Below are positions 32,858 to 41,523 of a stretch of DNA of 64,000 nucleotides, piece by piece. Source of the stretch: Seohaeicola_A nanhaiensis (GTDB lineage Bacteria > Pseudomonadota > Alphaproteobacteria > Rhodobacterales > Rhodobacteraceae). The notes below the pieces were generated by a model. The model searched no databases, was not told where the DNA came from, and saw nothing but the letters and a program-made list of their open reading frames with translations. The position numbers and the translations under genes were made by a program. Positions within the stretch are counted from its first letter, which is position 1. Every line of letters begins with the position of its first letter. The DNA lies in NCBI RefSeq assembly GCF_042654245.1, contig NZ_JBHSGI010000033.1:372001-436000 (forward strand), read 5' to 3'.

Positions 32858-33481
32858 TCAGACCGCCGCCGGACGCAGCCGCTTGACGATCAGGCGGAAG
32901 GGCACCAGCGCAATCAGGGCGAGGCCCAGCTTGACCGACCAGTCCGCCACGGCCAGCGACACCCACAGCGGCACCATCGGTCCGACCCCCAGCAGGGGCA
33001 GCGTCTCGTTTGCCCAGGCGACATCGTTGGCCGGCTCGATCCACGACAGCCCGGCGGAAAAGGCGATCGAGAAGAACAGCGCGGTGTCGAGCGTCGCCCC
33101 CACCAGCGTCGAGACCAGCGGCGCGCGCCACCAGGCGCCATCGCGCAGGGCCGAAAAGACCGCGACGTCCATCATCTGCGCCACCAGGAAGGCGGTCCCC
33201 GATCCAATGGCGATCCGCAGGGTCACCAGCGGCCCGAACTCCCCGACGATCTGGGTGCCGATCAGCGAACAGACGACGCCCACCGCAAAACCGGCGGCGA
33301 CGACCCGCCGCGCCGGCCCGGCGCCATAGAGGCGGTTCATCAGGTCGGTGACGAGAAAGGCAAAGGGATAGGTGAACGCGCCCCAGGTCAGCCATTGGCC
33401 GAACAGGAACTGGACGAGGATGTTCGAGGCCACGACGATGGCGGCCATGGCAAGAATGCCGGGAAGATAGGTTCGGTTCAT
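32858..33481 (-). CDS. yhhQ: VUT-family / queuosine precursor transporter
   Basis: Inner-membrane protein of 207 residues in the YhhQ (QPTR) family that imports preQ0/preQ1 for queuosine tRNA modification. About six membrane segments; family hallmarks AFTYPFAFLVTDLMNRLYG, RIAIGSGTAFLVAQMMDVAVF and LVGATLDTALFFSIAF. The start is the ATG at 33481. The frame upstream to 33547 adds a tail without membrane features and is not used. It lies downstream of mepA with a perfect hairpin (arms 33519-33525 and 33531-33537) between them. Confidence 0.88.
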   Translation of the reverse strand: MNRTYLPGILAMAAIVVASNILVQFLFGQWLTWGAFTYPFAFLVTDLMNRLYGAGPARRVVAAGFAVGVVCSLIGTQIVGEFGPLVTLRIAIGSGTAFLVAQMMDVAVFSALRDGAWWRAPLVSTLVGATLDTALFFSIAFSAGLSWIEPANDVAWANETLPLLGVGPMVPLWVSLAVADWSVKLGLALIALVPFRLIVKRLRPAAV

Positions 33482-33518
33482 GACGAATGCCCGTTTTTGA
33501 CAAGGTTGCGGCGACTTG

Positions 33519-33537
33519 GCCCGCCAGACCGGCGGGC
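33519..33537 (-). terminator. Hairpin between mepA and yhhQ
   Basis: GCCCGCC (33519-33525) and complement (33531-33537) around AGACC, on the minus strand 41 nt after the mepA stop and 38 nt before the yhhQ start. No U-run, so a partial terminator or 3'-end structure. I considered and rejected a preQ1 riboswitch. Confidence 0.45.
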
Positions 33538-33577
33538 GACGCGGCATCTAGACCGTCACGGGCTTCGGCGCAAGGCC

Positions 33578-34450
33578 TCAGTCGGCGCGCAGCACGCCCG
33601 CGCATTGCTTGGGCAGGTCGGCCAGGACGTATTCGCGCCGCGGCTTGGGCTTGGGCGCGTTCGGGTCGCGCTTTCGCGGCGGCGGCGGGTTCAGGATGTC
33701 GTTGACCCATTTCTGCGCGTCGTCACAGCCGTCGCCTGCGGGCGGCGGATCCTGATCGACGCAGCCACGCATCCCGCGCGGGCAGGCAAGGCGGACGTGG
33801 AAATGGAAATTGTGCTTCCACCAGGGCCGGATCTTGCGCAGCCAGCTGCGATCGCCCCTCTCGTCATTGCACATCTGCAGCTTGATCCCGGCCGAGACGA
33901 AGATGCGCGCGACACGCGGATCCGAGGCCGCGGCCTTCAGGATCTGGTGATGGGCCGAGCTCCAGTTGCGATTGGTATAGGCTTCCTTGTTCTGCGTGAC
34001 ATCGATGGACGATAGCCCCTCGCGCTCCTGCCGCGACAGGTCGACCCGCGCGGCCGGCAGCATCCAGATATCGGCGTCCAGCCCCAGCTGATGGCTGGCA
34101 TGGCCCGACACCATCGGCCCGCCGCGCGGCTGGCTGATGTCGCCGATGTACAGCCCGCGCCAGCCCGGTTGGCGGGCGGCAAAGGCGCTCAGATCCTGGA
34201 TGAACGAGATCATCACCGGATTTCCCCAGTTGCGGTTGCGCGACAGCCGCATCGCCTGCCAGGTCGGACCCGTCTCGGGCAGCTGCATCGCCCCGGCCAT
34301 GCACCCCTTGGAATAGCTGCCATAGGCCGCCGGTTGCTGCCGCGAGGGCGTGGACTTCGCCCCGAAGAGCTGCTTGGCTAGGGGCTCGGCCTGGGCGGGG
34401 AGTGCGAGCGACAGGGACAAAAGGCAGGCAGCGAGTCGGGCAAGGTTCAT
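33578..34450 (-). CDS. mepA: Penicillin-insensitive murein endopeptidase
   Basis: Periplasmic metalloendopeptidase of the LAS class that cuts D-Ala-mDAP cross-links in peptidoglycan. The 290-residue product has a signal peptide (LARLAACLLSLSLALPAQA), the zinc site GHASHQLGLDADIWM (candidate ligands H120, D127) and the late HNFHFHVRLACP, matching the MepA family. C-terminal cysteines (CDDAQKW, KQCAGVL) and a proline/lysine-rich segment follow. Its ATG overlaps the MFS gene stop (ATGA at 34447-34450). Upstream gene and mepA are therefore coupled. Confidence 0.93.
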   Translation of the reverse strand: MNLARLAACLLSLSLALPAQAEPLAKQLFGAKSTPSRQQPAAYGSYSKGCMAGAMQLPETGPTWQAMRLSRNRNWGNPVMISFIQDLSAFAARQPGWRGLYIGDISQPRGGPMVSGHASHQLGLDADIWMLPAARVDLSRQEREGLSSIDVTQNKEAYTNRNWSSAHHQILKAAASDPRVARIFVSAGIKLQMCNDERGDRSWLRKIRPWWKHNFHFHVRLACPRGMRGCVDQDPPPAGDGCDDAQKWVNDILNPPPPRKRDPNAPKPKPRREYVLADLPKQCAGVLRAD

Positions 34451-35814
34451 GAGGCGCGGTCTCCTTCCGGTTTCACCCAGACTAGCAGGATCAGGCCGAT
34501 TGCAAAAAGCCCGATCACCGGCGACACGCCGATGCGCGTGCTGCCGCTCATCGTTGTCACCAGCGCGATCAGCGACGGCGCAAGGAATGCGGTGGCGCGG
34601 CCCGACAGCCCGTAAAGCCCGAAATGCTCGGTCGGCAGGGCCGGGTCGGTGTGGCGCACCATCATCGACCGGCTGGACGATTGCAGGACGCCGCCCATGC
34701 CGCCGATCAGGGCGCCGCAGCCGAAGAAGATGGCGTCCGGCAGCTTGGAGCCTTCGGCAAAGGGGATGCCCAGAAGCTGTTCGCGCGACATACCCACGAT
34801 CACGGTGCAGACCGCCATGAGGATGAAGATCGAGACAATGATCACGCGTTTCGGCCCCCACCGGGTCTCCAGCCTGCCCCCCGCCCAGGAGAACAGCGCC
34901 GACGAGATCAAGGCAACGATCCCGAAGATGCCGATGGCGGTCAGCTGCCACTCCAGCACCAGCGCCGCATAGGTGCCGCCAAAGGCGTACAAACCATTTA
35001 GCGCGTCGCGATAGAACATGGACGACCCGAGATAGGCCGCCAGGCTGCCCCGGTGCCGCAGTCTGGCGATCGAGCCGACGACGGAATGCAGCGCCTTGGC
35101 CAGCGTCGCACGCTGACCGGTGCGCGGGCGGTCGCGGTACCACAGGAAATAGGGGATCATGAAGACCGCATACCACAGCGACGAAAATGGCCCGACGCTG
35201 CGCGTGCCTTCGCGCTCCGCCGCGTCCAGGCCGAAAATCGGGTCGATCCCGATCAGCGTCTTGCCACTGCTCTGCTCGACAAACAGCAGCAGCATCACAA
35301 TCAGCGAGACCAACCCGCCCAGATAGCCGAAGGCAAACCCCGAGCCGGAAATCTGCCCCACCTCTTCCGCCGTCCCAAGGTCGGGCAATTGGCCGTTAAT
35401 GAAGATCAGCGCATATTCCGCACCGATGAAGCCGATCACGAAGCAGGCGAGCATGGGCCACAGCGTCGCGCCATCCGGCGTGGTCCACCACAGCGCCCCG
35501 GACCCGGCGACATACATAAGCGAAAACGCCACCATCCAGGGCATGCGCCGTCCAGAGATGTCCGCCATCGCCCCGATGAACGGCGCGCCGATGCCGATGA
35601 TCAGCCCGGCAACCAGCATCCCCACGGCCCAGGTGCTTTGCGCCTGCGCCTTGGCGGCCTCTTCGGCCATCCCCGCGGCGATGAACCGCTCCGCCGCGAC
35701 GGCGGCGAAATAGGGGCCGAAGACGAAGGTGACGAGCAGCGTGTGATAGGGCTGGCTGGCCCAATCAAAGAACCACCAACCCCAGATGCGCTTTTTCTGC
35801 GAGAGTTCCGCCAT
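34447..35814 (-). CDS. UMF1-family MFS transporter
   Basis: Major-facilitator-superfamily protein of 455 residues, 11-12 membrane segments, resembling the UMF1 family (YxiO-like, Atg22-like). Recognisable segments: WWFFDWASQPYHTLLVTFVF, GAPFIGAMADISGRRMPWMV (the loop 2-3 motif) and GGMGGVLQSSSRSMMVRHTD. The start is the ATG at 35814; an open frame continues upstream to 36249 but overlaps the yggT gene. Substrate unknown; relatives are suspected to export small molecules. It overlaps the mepA start by 4 nt. Confidence 0.86.
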   Translation of the reverse strand: MAELSQKKRIWGWWFFDWASQPYHTLLVTFVFGPYFAAVAAERFIAAGMAEEAAKAQAQSTWAVGMLVAGLIIGIGAPFIGAMADISGRRMPWMVAFSLMYVAGSGALWWTTPDGATLWPMLACFVIGFIGAEYALIFINGQLPDLGTAEEVGQISGSGFAFGYLGGLVSLIVMLLLFVEQSSGKTLIGIDPIFGLDAAEREGTRSVGPFSSLWYAVFMIPYFLWYRDRPRTGQRATLAKALHSVVGSIARLRHRGSLAAYLGSSMFYRDALNGLYAFGGTYAALVLEWQLTAIGIFGIVALISSALFSWAGGRLETRWGPKRVIIVSIFILMAVCTVIVGMSREQLLGIPFAEGSKLPDAIFFGCGALIGGMGGVLQSSSRSMMVRHTDPALPTEHFGLYGLSGRATAFLAPSLIALVTTMSGSTRIGVSPVIGLFAIGLILLVWVKPEGDRAS

Positions 35815-35925
35815 GCCCGGCCCCTTGTTTTGCCGCGATAAGACAGGGGATCGTCGCAGCAGGCAAGCGCACACTTGCCCTTTTTCCGAAGCGGTCTTAG
35901 GTGAAGAGGCGCGCGGAAAAGGAAG

Positions 35926-36219
35926 ATGACCATGCAGTCCCTTTATCAGATCCTGATGCTGATCCTCGACGTGGTGTGGTTCTTCGTGATCGCCCATGTG
36001 ATCATGAGCTGGCTGATTTCCTTCCAGGTGCTGAACCTGCGGCAGCAGTTCGTGGCCCAGGTCTGGTACATGCTGCAACGCATCCTCGAACCGCTCTACG
36101 GCCCGGTCCGGCGCATCCTGCCGCCAATGCAGGGCCTCGACCTTGCGCCGCTGGTCGTCCTGCTGGCGATCATCGCGCTGCGCATCGTCCTGACGAACAA
36201 CGCGGCCGCCTTCTACTAG
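35926..36219 (+). CDS. yggT: YggT family membrane protein
   Basis: A 97-residue protein with two hydrophobic segments (YQILMLILDVVWFFVIAHVI and LAPLVVLLAIIALRIVL) and the family signature LQRILEPLYGPVRRILPPMQGLDLAPL. YggT proteins are implicated in osmotic shock tolerance and cell division; exact function unknown. It is divergent from the MFS gene and precedes recQ by about 100 bp. Confidence 0.9.
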   Translation: MTMQSLYQILMLILDVVWFFVIAHVIMSWLISFQVLNLRQQFVAQVWYMLQRILEPLYGPVRRILPPMQGLDLAPLVVLLAIIALRIVLTNNAAAFY

Positions 36220-36317
36220 ATTTGCGCGGCACGGGGCCTTGTTCACCAAATCTTAGTGTGTGAAACTGCTCCCTGCAGAGCAGACACATAAAAAACGATT
36301 TGAAGGCCCGCCCGGAC

Positions 36318-38360
36318 ATGCCCGACCCGCAGGCGCTGTTGCGCGATGTTTTCGGATTCGACGGGTTCCGGCCCGGCCAGGAAGAGATCGTCAGCGCCGT
36401 CACATCGGGCCACAACGTGCTGGCCATCATGCCGACGGGCGGCGGCAAATCGCTCTGCTTCCAGTTGCCCGCGATGCTGCGCGAAGGCGTCACCGTCGTG
36501 ATCTCTCCGCTGATCGCCCTGATGCGCGACCAGGTGCGCGGCCTGCAAGAGGCGGGGGTCTGCGCCGGCGCCCTGACCTCGGGGAACACGCCCGAGGAAA
36601 CCGAGGCGGTCTGGCAGGCGCTGGAACGGCGCGACCTGAAACTGCTCTATCTCGCGCCGGAACGATTGGCAGGTTCGGGCGCGGTGTCGATGCTCAGGCG
36701 AATTGGCGTCTCGCTGATCGCGGTGGACGAGGCGCATTGCGTCAGCCAGTGGGGCCACGACTTCCGCCCCGATTATCTGCGCATCGGCGAACTGCGGCGC
36801 GCGCTGAACGTGCCGCTGGCCGCCTTCACGGCCACGGCCGATCAGGAAACCCGCGTCGAGATCGTGCAGAAGCTGTTCGACGGCGCGGCGCCGGAAACCT
36901 TCCTGCACGGCTTCGACCGGCCCAACATCCACCTCGCCTTTGCCGCCAAGAACAATCCGCGCGCGCAAATCCTGTCCTACGCGGCCGCCCGGCGCGGCCA
37001 GTCCGGCATCGTCTATTGTGGCACCCGCGCCAAGACCGAGGCGCTGGCCAAAGCGCTGGGCGACGAGGGCCATAACGCCTGCGCCTATCACGGTGGGATG
37101 GAGGCCGAGGACCGCCGCATCGTCGAAACCCGCTTTGCCCGCGAGGATGGCCTGATCGTGGTCGCCACCGTCGCCTTTGGCATGGGCGTGGACAAGCCCG
37201 ACATCCGCTGGGTCGCCCATGCCGATCTGCCCAAGTCGATCGAGGCCTATTACCAGGAAATCGGCCGCGCCGGTCGTGACGGCGCCCCGGCCGAGACGAT
37301 GACCCTCTTCGGCCCCGACGACATTCGCCTGCGCCGCAGCCAGATCGACGAGGGCCTCGCCCCGCCGGAACGCCGCGCCGCCGATCACGGCCGGCTGAAC
37401 GCGCTATTGGGTCTGGCCGAGGCGCTGACCTGCCGCCGCCAGGTCCTGCTTGGCTATTTCGGCGAAACCGCGGCGCCCTGCGGCCATTGCGACCTCTGCG
37501 AGACCCCGCCCGAAACCTTCGATGGCACCACCGCCGTCCGCATGGCCCTCTCGGCGATCCTGCGGACGGAAGAATGGTTCGGCGCCGGCCACCTGATCGA
37601 CATTCTCACGGGCAGCACCACCGAGAAGATCCGCGCCCGGGGCCACGACCAACTGCCGACCTTCGGCGTCGGCAAGGACTATGACAAGCGCCAGTGGGGC
37701 GCGATCTTCCGCCAGATGATGGGTCACGACCTTGTGCGCCCCGACCCGGACCGCCACGGTGCGCTGCGGATGACCGAGGCTGCCCGCCCGATTCTGCGCG
37801 GCGAGGCGTCAATCACCCTGGGCAAGGAGGCGATCTCCCGCGCGGCGACCCGCACTCCGGCGGTCAAGGCGATGGTCTCGGACGAGGACGCGCCGCTGCT
37901 GTCCGCGCTCAAGGCCAAGCGCCGCGCCCTGGCCGAGGCCGCACGGGTGCCGGCCTATGTCATCTTTCCCGACCGCACGCTCGTCGAAATGGCCGAACAG
38001 CGCCCCGCGACGCTGGACCAGATGGCGCGGATCGGCGGCGTCGGCGCCAAGAAACTGGAACGCTACGGCGCGACCTTCCTCGAAGTGATCACCGGCGCGA
38101 CCGAACTCATGCATCCGGTGCGCCGCAAGCTGGCGGGCCGCGACGCCGGCGCGGTCTTCGACCGCCTGCTGGCGGTGCAGGCCGAACTCACCCGCGGCGC
38201 CGATGGGATCGACCGCCCGATGAGCTGCTCTGCTTCGGAACTCGCGAAGGTGGCGCAACTGGGGCAGGGCGACAGCCGGGCGCTGGAGCGGCTGCTGGGC
38301 CAGCGACGCGCCGAACGCTTCGGCGCGGCCTTTCTCGACGTGTTGAACGAGGCGCGCTGA
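36318..38360 (+). CDS. recQ: ATP-dependent DNA helicase RecQ
   Basis: 3'-5' helicase in recombination and repair, 680 residues. Motif I MPTGGGKSLCFQLPA, motif II AVDEAHCVSQWGHDFRPDY, motif III FTATAD, motif VI QEIGRAGRDG, the zinc-binding cysteines CRRQVLLGYFGE and CGHCDLC, a winged-helix domain and a C-terminal HRDC domain (VIFPDRTLVEMAEQRP, IGGVGAKKLERYG). I chose the ATG at 36318; a TTG at 36300 is in frame and a GAAGG motif at 36302-36306 could serve either. Confidence 0.93.
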   Translation: MPDPQALLRDVFGFDGFRPGQEEIVSAVTSGHNVLAIMPTGGGKSLCFQLPAMLREGVTVVISPLIALMRDQVRGLQEAGVCAGALTSGNTPEETEAVWQALERRDLKLLYLAPERLAGSGAVSMLRRIGVSLIAVDEAHCVSQWGHDFRPDYLRIGELRRALNVPLAAFTATADQETRVEIVQKLFDGAAPETFLHGFDRPNIHLAFAAKNNPRAQILSYAAARRGQSGIVYCGTRAKTEALAKALGDEGHNACAYHGGMEAEDRRIVETRFAREDGLIVVATVAFGMGVDKPDIRWVAHADLPKSIEAYYQEIGRAGRDGAPAETMTLFGPDDIRLRRSQIDEGLAPPERRAADHGRLNALLGLAEALTCRRQVLLGYFGETAAPCGHCDLCETPPETFDGTTAVRMALSAILRTEEWFGAGHLIDILTGSTTEKIRARGHDQLPTFGVGKDYDKRQWGAIFRQMMGHDLVRPDPDRHGALRMTEAARPILRGEASITLGKEAISRAATRTPAVKAMVSDEDAPLLSALKAKRRALAEAARVPAYVIFPDRTLVEMAEQRPATLDQMARIGGVGAKKLERYGATFLEVITGATELMHPVRRKLAGRDAGAVFDRLLAVQAELTRGADGIDRPMSCSASELAKVAQLGQGDSRALERLLGQRRAERFGAAFLDVLNEAR

Positions 38361-38425
38361 GGCAGGCGCCGGTTGAAGCCCGGCCGCGGGCAGGCTAAGC
38401 CCGCCGGGGCAGAAGGAGAGCGACG

Positions 38426-39196
38426 ATGTTGGTGGTGATTTCGCCGGCCAAGCGGCTGGACTGGTCGGAACGCGACGTGGCCATGACCGAACCCGCATTC
38501 GCCGAAGACGCGGTGCGGCTGGCCAAAACCGCCCGGAACCTGACGCTGGGGGGCCTGCAATCCCTGATGGACCTCAGCCCCGACCTTGCCCGTCTGAACC
38601 GGGACCGCTTCCGCGACTTTGCCGAGGCACCCGGGGCCGAGGCCCTGCGCCCGGCCGCGCTGGCCTTTGCCGGCGACACCTACCAGGGCCTCGACGCCGC
38701 CTCGCTAGACACCGACGAGATGGCCTGGGCGCAAGACCACCTGCGCATTCTCTCGGGCCTCTACGGTGTTCTGCGGCCGCTCGATGCGATCCAGGCCTAC
38801 CGGCTGGAAATGGGCAGCCGCCTGAAAACCCGGCGCGGCGCAAACCTCTACGACTATTGGCGCGACGGCCCGGCCAAAGCCCTGCGCGCCCAGGCCGAAG
38901 CGGTGGGAACCTCGGTGCTGGTGAACTGCGCCAGCCAGGAATATTTTGGGGCGGTCGATCTGAAGGCGCTGAAACTCAAGGTGATCACCCCGGTCTTCCT
39001 GGAAGACAAGGAAAGCAAGGCCAGCGTCGTCAGCTTCTTCGCCAAGCGCGCGCGCGGCGCGATGGCGCGCTATGTCGTCCAGCACCGCTTGACCGATCCC
39101 GAGGCGCTCGCCGATTTCGACAGCGGCGGGTATGCCTACGATCCCGCGCAATCGACCCCCGACCGCCCGGTTTTCCTGCGCCCCTACGCGTCCTGA
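38426..39196 (+). CDS. yaaA: Peroxide stress protein YaaA (DUF328)
   Basis: A 256-residue member of the YaaA/DUF328 family, which binds DNA and lowers intracellular iron during peroxide stress. Hallmarks: MLVVISPAKRLDW start, AFAGDTYQGLDAASL, LSGLYGVLRPLDAIQAYRLEMG and NCASQEYFGAVD. The ATG at 38426 has GGAG upstream (AGAAGGAGAGCG). It is separated from recQ by about 65 bp and shares the 3' end region with the hybrid kinase, overlapping by 13 nt on the opposite strand. Confidence 0.93.
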   Translation: MLVVISPAKRLDWSERDVAMTEPAFAEDAVRLAKTARNLTLGGLQSLMDLSPDLARLNRDRFRDFAEAPGAEALRPAALAFAGDTYQGLDAASLDTDEMAWAQDHLRILSGLYGVLRPLDAIQAYRLEMGSRLKTRRGANLYDYWRDGPAKALRAQAEAVGTSVLVNCASQEYFGAVDLKALKLKVITPVFLEDKESKASVVSFFAKRARGAMARYVVQHRLTDPEALADFDSGGYAYDPAQSTPDRPVFLRPYAS

Positions 39197-41361
39197 TCAC
39201 AGGGGCAGGGCGGCTCCACATCTGCCGGCGCGGCCTGCGCGATCAACTCCATGATCGCAGCCTTGCGCAAAGGCTTGGTCAGGAAATGGTCCACCCCGGC
39301 CTCCAGAATCGTCTGCTCCTCGTCTTCCAGCGCATGGGCGGTCAGCGCGACAATCGGCACGTGACCGCCCGTTTCCGCCTCGATCCGCCGGATTTCGCGG
39401 GTCGCGGCCTTGCCGTCGACCTTCGGCATCGAGATGTCCATGAAAATCAGGTCGGGCCGCAATGCCGCAAAGGCCTCCACCGCTTCCTGCCCGTTGCCGG
39501 CGAATGTCAGGTCGATCCGGCAGGATTTCAGCATCTTGGCCAGAACCAGCTGATTGGTGCGGTTGTCCTCGGCCGCCAGCACTCGCATCGTCCGCGGCGG
39601 GATCGGCGCGGCGGCGTCCTGGGTCTCGGGGCCGGCCGCACCGATATCCGTCAGCCGCGCGAACAGCAGCGAACGCGGATAGGGATAGGGCAGCAGTCCC
39701 TGCACCGCATCGAAGGCCGGATCCGCCTGCGCGCTGAGCGGGTTCGACGAGACGAGCAGGATCGGCAGATCGTTCCAGCCCTTGGCCCGCACCGTCTCGG
39801 CCAGTTCCAGGCCGTCCATGCCGGACATGGCGTGCTGGGTGACGATCAGGTCGATGTCTTCCGCCAGCCGGTCCAGCGCCAGCGCCCCGCTGGCGACGGC
39901 TGTCACCTGAAATCCGAGCTGCGTCAGCTGCCGGGCCATGATCTCGCGGCCGGCATGCTGGCCCGCCACGACAAGCGCGTGACGCAGCGTGGGACGCAAG
40001 AGCGGGGGCGGATCGGCTGCGACGTCCGGCGCCGGCAGGCTGATCCGAAAGCCAAAGCACGACCCCTTGCCTTCGCTGCTTTCGACCCAGACGGTGCCGC
40101 CCATCAAAGCGATCAGCCGCTTGCTGATGGCCAGTCCCAGGCCGGTCCCCTCGAACTCGCGCGACCGGGCGTCGTCGGCCTGATTGAACTCGCCGAAGAT
40201 GTGGTCGATCTTGTCGGCCGCGATGCCGATGCCGGTGTCCTCGATCGCGACGTGGATGTCGCAGAGGCCCGTCTCGCGGTCCAGCACCCCGGTCACACGG
40301 ATCAGCACGTGCCCTTCCCGGGTGAACTTGACGGCATTGCCGGCGAGATTTGTCAGTATCTGCCGGATGCGCCCGGGATCGCCCAGAAAGCGGGTCGGCA
40401 GAAACAGGTCATAGTCGATCAGGATCGTCAGCCCCTTGTCGCGCGCCGTCGCCTGCAGCAGCAGGACAACCTCGTGCACGCAGCGTTCCAAATCGAACTC
40501 GGCCGGGTGAAGAACCAGCTTGTCGGCCTCGATCTTCGAATAGTCGAGAACGTCGTTGATGATCACCAGCAGCGCCTCGCCCGAACTCTTGATCGTGCTG
40601 GCATACAGCGCCTGTTCCTCGTCCAGCGGCGTGTCGAGCAGCAGCTCCGCCATGCCGACAACCCCGTTCATCGGCGTGCGGATTTCGTGGCTCATGTTCG
40701 CCAGAAAAGCCGATTTCGCCCGGTTGGCCATCTCGGCCCTTTCGCGGGCGGCCCTGAGGTTTTTTTCGTAGGTCACGCTGGCGGTGATGTTCAGCGCCAG
40801 GCTCACCACGTCGCCGCCCTGACCGCGCTGGTCGATAAGCCGGATGTATTCGCCGTTCCACCAGCGCAGCACGATGGGTTGCGGGTTGGGTGCCAGCCAG
40901 CGCTCGGTCATCATCGCGCGCCAGTCGGCCGGGGCCAGATCGCCGGTGTCGACCAGCCCTTCGTCGGTCAGCAGTTGCAGGATGCGGGCATAGGACACGC
41001 CCGGCACCACCTCCTCCAGACCGTCGAAGGCGGCGACATAGGCGGTGTTGGCGCAGATCATCAGCCCGTCGATGTCGAAAAAGGCGAAACCGTCCTGGAT
41101 CGTCTGGATCGAATGCCACAACCGGCGCTCCGCGATCTCGACCTTCTGGTGTGCGACGGTCAGGTCGGATTTCACCCGTTCGTTCTCGTCGCGAACGGTG
41201 GCGACTTCGGCCTGCGTCTCGCCGATCTGCCGGGTCAGGGCCAGCGCATGGCGGCCCAGCTTGCGATTCGCGGCCGAGAGCTCGGCCTGCTTCAGTTCCA
41301 GCAGCCGTTCGGCCGCCAGCCGGGCGCGACGCTCCTCGGCGAGTTTGTTGGCAAGGCTCAT
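39184..41361 (-). CDS. Hybrid histidine kinase with PAS-like sensor, pseudo-receiver and receiver
   Basis: A 725-residue cytoplasmic sensor kinase. N-terminal coiled coil (about 1-75), a PAS-like domain (about 80-195, GFAFFDIDGLMICANTAYVAAF), the phosphoacceptor histidine in NMSHEIRTPMNG (H225), the ATP-binding boxes TNLAGNAVKFT, DTGIGI and GTGLGLAISK, then two receiver domains. The second has intact acidic residues (AAEDN), phosphoacceptor D642 in FMDISMPKVDG and K696. In the first, the phosphoacceptor position is Q509 (DLIVTQHAMS), the acidic pocket reads VVAGQ and the lysine is absent: a pseudo-receiver. The start could be at 41361 or, less likely, 41424. It diverges from the alpha-2-macroglobulin gene. 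Confidence 0.9.
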   Translation of the reverse strand: MSLANKLAEERRARLAAERLLELKQAELSAANRKLGRHALALTRQIGETQAEVATVRDENERVKSDLTVAHQKVEIAERRLWHSIQTIQDGFAFFDIDGLMICANTAYVAAFDGLEEVVPGVSYARILQLLTDEGLVDTGDLAPADWRAMMTERWLAPNPQPIVLRWWNGEYIRLIDQRGQGGDVVSLALNITASVTYEKNLRAARERAEMANRAKSAFLANMSHEIRTPMNGVVGMAELLLDTPLDEEQALYASTIKSSGEALLVIINDVLDYSKIEADKLVLHPAEFDLERCVHEVVLLLQATARDKGLTILIDYDLFLPTRFLGDPGRIRQILTNLAGNAVKFTREGHVLIRVTGVLDRETGLCDIHVAIEDTGIGIAADKIDHIFGEFNQADDARSREFEGTGLGLAISKRLIALMGGTVWVESSEGKGSCFGFRISLPAPDVAADPPPLLRPTLRHALVVAGQHAGREIMARQLTQLGFQVTAVASGALALDRLAEDIDLIVTQHAMSGMDGLELAETVRAKGWNDLPILLVSSNPLSAQADPAFDAVQGLLPYPYPRSLLFARLTDIGAAGPETQDAAAPIPPRTMRVLAAEDNRTNQLVLAKMLKSCRIDLTFAGNGQEAVEAFAALRPDLIFMDISMPKVDGKAATREIRRIEAETGGHVPIVALTAHALEDEEQTILEAGVDHFLTKPLRKAAIMELIAQAAPADVEPPCPCDQDA

Positions 41362-41523
41362 GGAACCGAGGCTCCCCCGACTGGTCGTCCATACCGCGCG
41401 GCGGCTGTGACCCACCTTCTCCATAGGCGGTAAACAACCGCTTAAGTTGTGTCCAACCGGAGAAGGTGTTGCCAGCCGTCAGCGCCTTGTGCGACCCTGC
41501 ATCGCATCGGCAGGAGGCTTTCC

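Noticed and set aside
33482..33577. Possible preQ1 riboswitch upstream of yhhQ
   Set aside because: There is a GC hairpin and a CAAAAACG stretch, but the class-I pseudoknot pairing and loop pattern are not recognisable; a plain hairpin is the simpler reading.
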